DNA from: an uncultured Bacteroidota bacterium
GTDB lineage: Bacteria; Bacteroidota; Bacteroidia; Chitinophagales; Chitinophagaceae
Assembly: GCA_903835005.1 (NCBI GenBank)
Contig: CAILLK010000007.1
Coordinates: 1-64,000, forward strand
Length of the DNA stretch: 64,000 nt
Direction of reading: 5' to 3'
In this document: piece by piece, positions 62,350-64,000 of the stretch
Layout of the letters: each line of letters begins with the position of its first letter
Position numbering within the stretch: the stretch's first letter is position 1
Translations under genes and position numbers: made by a program
Notes under the pieces: model-generated
Databases searched by the model: none
The model's input: only the letters and a program-made list of their open reading frames with translations
What the model was told of the DNA's origin: nothing

Positions 62350-64000
62350 ATGAAGTTATCTGTAATTATTGTTAATTATAATGTCAAGTACTTTCTTGAA
62401 GTCTGCCTTAATTCCCTTTTCAGGGCTTTGAGCGGATTCAACTCAGAAGTAATTGTTGTTGACAATAATTCAGCCGATGAAAGCTGCAATTTTATCCGCG
62501 ACAGGTACCCAGGTGTTATACTCATAGAAAACAAAGACAACAAAGGTTTTTCTAAAGCCAATAATCAGGGTGTAGCTATTGCCCGTGGCGAATATATCCT
62601 CTTTCTGAATCCCGATACGGTGATGCCCGAAGATTTCTTCGTCAAAACCCTGGCTTATATGGATGCCCACCCCGAAGCCGGCGCTCTCGGCCCCCGGCTT
62701 ATAGATGGAAAGGGTAGGTTTGCCCCCGATTCCAAAAAATCGTTCCCCTCCCTCTCTGTGGCTTTATACAAAACCATCGGTATTAATAAGTTATTTCCCC
62801 GCTCACCCTATTTCAATAAGTATTATTCCGTTCATATCGGTGAGCGCGAAACAGCTCCAGTCGATGTGCTCTCCGGTTGCTGTATGCTCGTGCGACGTTC
62901 ATCTATGGATAAGGCGGGTGGTCCTTTCGATGAAGACTATTTTATGTATTGCGAAGATGTAGACCTCTCTTACCGTATTGAAAAAGCTGGTTTTAAAAAC
63001 ATCTACTTCCCCGATGCCGATCTGATTCACTACAAAGGTGAGAGCACCCGCAAAATGACGCTGTCATATGTGCGCATATTCAATGAGGCGTTGGTTACTT
63101 TTGTCAGGAAACATTATTCGGCCAAGCAAGCCCGGCTTTTTGTTTTATTCATCAATATCGGCATTATCCTCAGGGCGGTCCTCGGTACTCTTAAGCGCGC
63201 TCTTAAGGTGCTGCATATGCCCCTTTTCGATGCCTTGATCCTGTTGCTCACCCTTTGGGGTATCAAAAACTTCTGGGTGCAGGAAGTCAAAAACATTATG
63301 CCCATACCCCCTGCTTCAGTATATGCAACCTTCCCGGCTTATATTGGCTTGTGGTTGTTGTCGCTTTACTTAAATGGTTCCTACGATCAGCCATACCGGG
63401 CGCTCAAAGTTACAAGAGGTATGCTCATAGGCACTGTCGCAATACTGGCCTATTATGGCCTGCTCCCGCCCGAATACCGCTACTCCCGCGCCATCATTAT
63501 CTTCACCGGTTTCGGTGGCACGGTGGTTTTACTGGGCCTCCACGAAATACTTTACCGTATGGGTATCCTCAAATTCATCCCATACGACAAGCTGCCCCGC
63601 AATGCGGTAATTGTGGCCGGCGAAACTGCTTACCGCGATACAGCTGCAATGCTCCGGCAGGTCAATTACGCCCCCGAACTTTCCGGAAGGGTCAGCCCGG
63701 GCCCGGTTACAGGCGACGCTTTGGCAGCTTTACCCGAAATGAAACAACTGCTTTTTACAACCGGCGTAAATGAAGTCATTTTCTGTATCAACGGGCTCAC
63801 CTATAAAGACATGTTTCAGCAGATGCAGATCTGTGGTGCCCAATATGAATACAAGATTCACCTGCCGGGCAGCCAGAGTTTTGTGGGCAGTAATTCCAGC
63901 AGCACCTCCGGCGACCTTTACACCATCGACCGAAGCTACAACCTGTCCGATTTTGCCCAGGTGCGCAACAAGCGCATGCTCGATATAGCTACTTCACTTA
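62350..64000 (+). CDS. GT2 glycosyltransferase fused to sugar-transferase-like region (partial)
   Basis: From ATG 62350 the frame stays open to the window end (550 codons, no stop), so the gene is incomplete. The N-terminal GT2 domain (about 1-240) has LSVIIVNYNVKYFLEVCLNS, VIVVDNNSADES, NKGFSKANNQGVAIARGEYI and the metal motif FLNPDTVMP; it ends with EDVDLSYRIEKAGF. Rhamnosyl- or other sugar-transfer to surface polysaccharide is typical. A membrane region (about 255-410, four to five hydrophobic segments) follows, and then a Rossmann-like part starting NAVIVAGETAYRDTAAML, like the second half of polyprenyl glycosylphosphotransferases (WbaP/WcaJ) that start glycan assembly. Such a GT2 plus initiating-transferase fusion occurs in some Bacteroidota; the catalytic end of that second enzyme lies outside. 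TACCTTCG at 62324-62331 may be its -7 box. Confidence 0.88.
   Translation, partial: MKLSVIIVNYNVKYFLEVCLNSLFRALSGFNSEVIVVDNNSADESCNFIRDRYPGVILIENKDNKGFSKANNQGVAIARGEYILFLNPDTVMPEDFFVKTLAYMDAHPEAGALGPRLIDGKGRFAPDSKKSFPSLSVALYKTIGINKLFPRSPYFNKYYSVHIGERETAPVDVLSGCCMLVRRSSMDKAGGPFDEDYFMYCEDVDLSYRIEKAGFKNIYFPDADLIHYKGESTRKMTLSYVRIFNEALVTFVRKHYSAKQARLFVLFINIGIILRAVLGTLKRALKVLHMPLFDALILLLTLWGIKNFWVQEVKNIMPIPPASVYATFPAYIGLWLLSLYLNGSYDQPYRALKVTRGMLIGTVAILAYYGLLPPEYRYSRAIIIFTGFGGTVVLLGLHEILYRMGILKFIPYDKLPRNAVIVAGETAYRDTAAMLRQVNYAPELSGRVSPGPVTGDALAALPEMKQLLFTTGVNEVIFCINGLTYKDMFQQMQICGAQYEYKIHLPGSQSFVGSNSSSTSGDLYTIDRSYNLSDFAQVRNKRMLDIATSL

Noticed and set aside
62376-63988. Several short frames on both strands inside the GT2 gene
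   Set aside because: The long open frame from 62350 continues to the window end with full GT2 motifs; the others are shadows.

Overview
The window looks like a chromosomal segment of a Bacteroidota bacterium, most likely from the Chitinophagaceae or a related family. I infer this from several signs. There are large secreted proteins with type IX secretion (T9SS) C-terminal sorting domains, and a gliding-type ABC ATPase (GldA). Promoter-like boxes of the TAnnTTTG type sit in front of genes, and Shine-Dalgarno sequences are generally absent. Base composition is moderate and becomes AT-rich between genes. Housekeeping genes (ruvC, thiL, ispD, hflX, fhs, mgtE and the N-terminal module of methionine synthase) are scattered among secreted and surface proteins, with no large syntenic operon.

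Layout. 1-7.2 kb: an AT-rich edge, a lone GH108-type lysozyme, a 1382-residue T9SS cargo protein with sortilin-like repeats, remains of a zinc-ribbon gene, a hypothetical secreted protein and a lipoprotein. 7.4-14.3 kb: a luciferase-like monooxygenase, an SH3-like secreted protein, a SWIM zinc-finger protein, a PNGase F-like T9SS protein and a His-rich micro-operon. 14.6-24.3 kb: an FG-GAP T9SS protein, MgtE, a split MetH module, a TlpA-like protein, an orphan OmpR-type regulator, RuvC, an LPG-synthase-like membrane protein and a DUF3108 protein. 24.3-28.8 kb: thiL, an EGF-like lipoprotein, gldA and an alpha/beta hydrolase. 28.9-33.2 kb: an accessory redox cluster (SDR, hydroxynitrile-lyase-type cupin, SDR, aldo/keto reductase) facing a divergent AraC regulator.

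33.3-35.6 kb is a genomic scar. It holds a beta-barrel-like protein, a 105-bp fragment of a paralogue of that gene, a frameshifted and truncated tyrosine integrase, and then tRNA-Pro(CGG). This reads as the remnant of an integrative element that used the tRNA. 36-49.7 kb: ispD, a Bax inhibitor-1 family protein, an HD phosphohydrolase, an exported dienelactone hydrolase with an exported RidA, a CHU_C-type T9SS protein, an NHL-repeat T9SS protein, a ureohydrolase-like probable pseudoenzyme, a two-gene module (51-aa protein plus ADP-ribosyltransferase-like 202-aa protein) and hflX. 49.8-64 kb: a 14-bp minisatellite, DUF2461, GT-C-like membrane proteins, an AlgX/AlgJ-like SGNH protein, a second NHL protein, fhs, a LytTR regulator with a GT39-like protein, and an incomplete GT2 glycosyltransferase fused to a sugar-transferase-like region, cut by the window end.

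The best candidate for an undescribed system is the translationally coupled pair at 47288-48051. It has the architecture of a toxin-antitoxin module whose larger protein carries ADP-ribosyltransferase-like H...Y motifs. Other points of interest are the His-rich micro-operon with its overlapping 23-aa leader peptide, the ureohydrolase that has lost most metal ligands, the exported RidA/dienelactone hydrolase pair, and the tRNA-Pro integrase scar. All functional calls come from reading the sequence; no database search was run.
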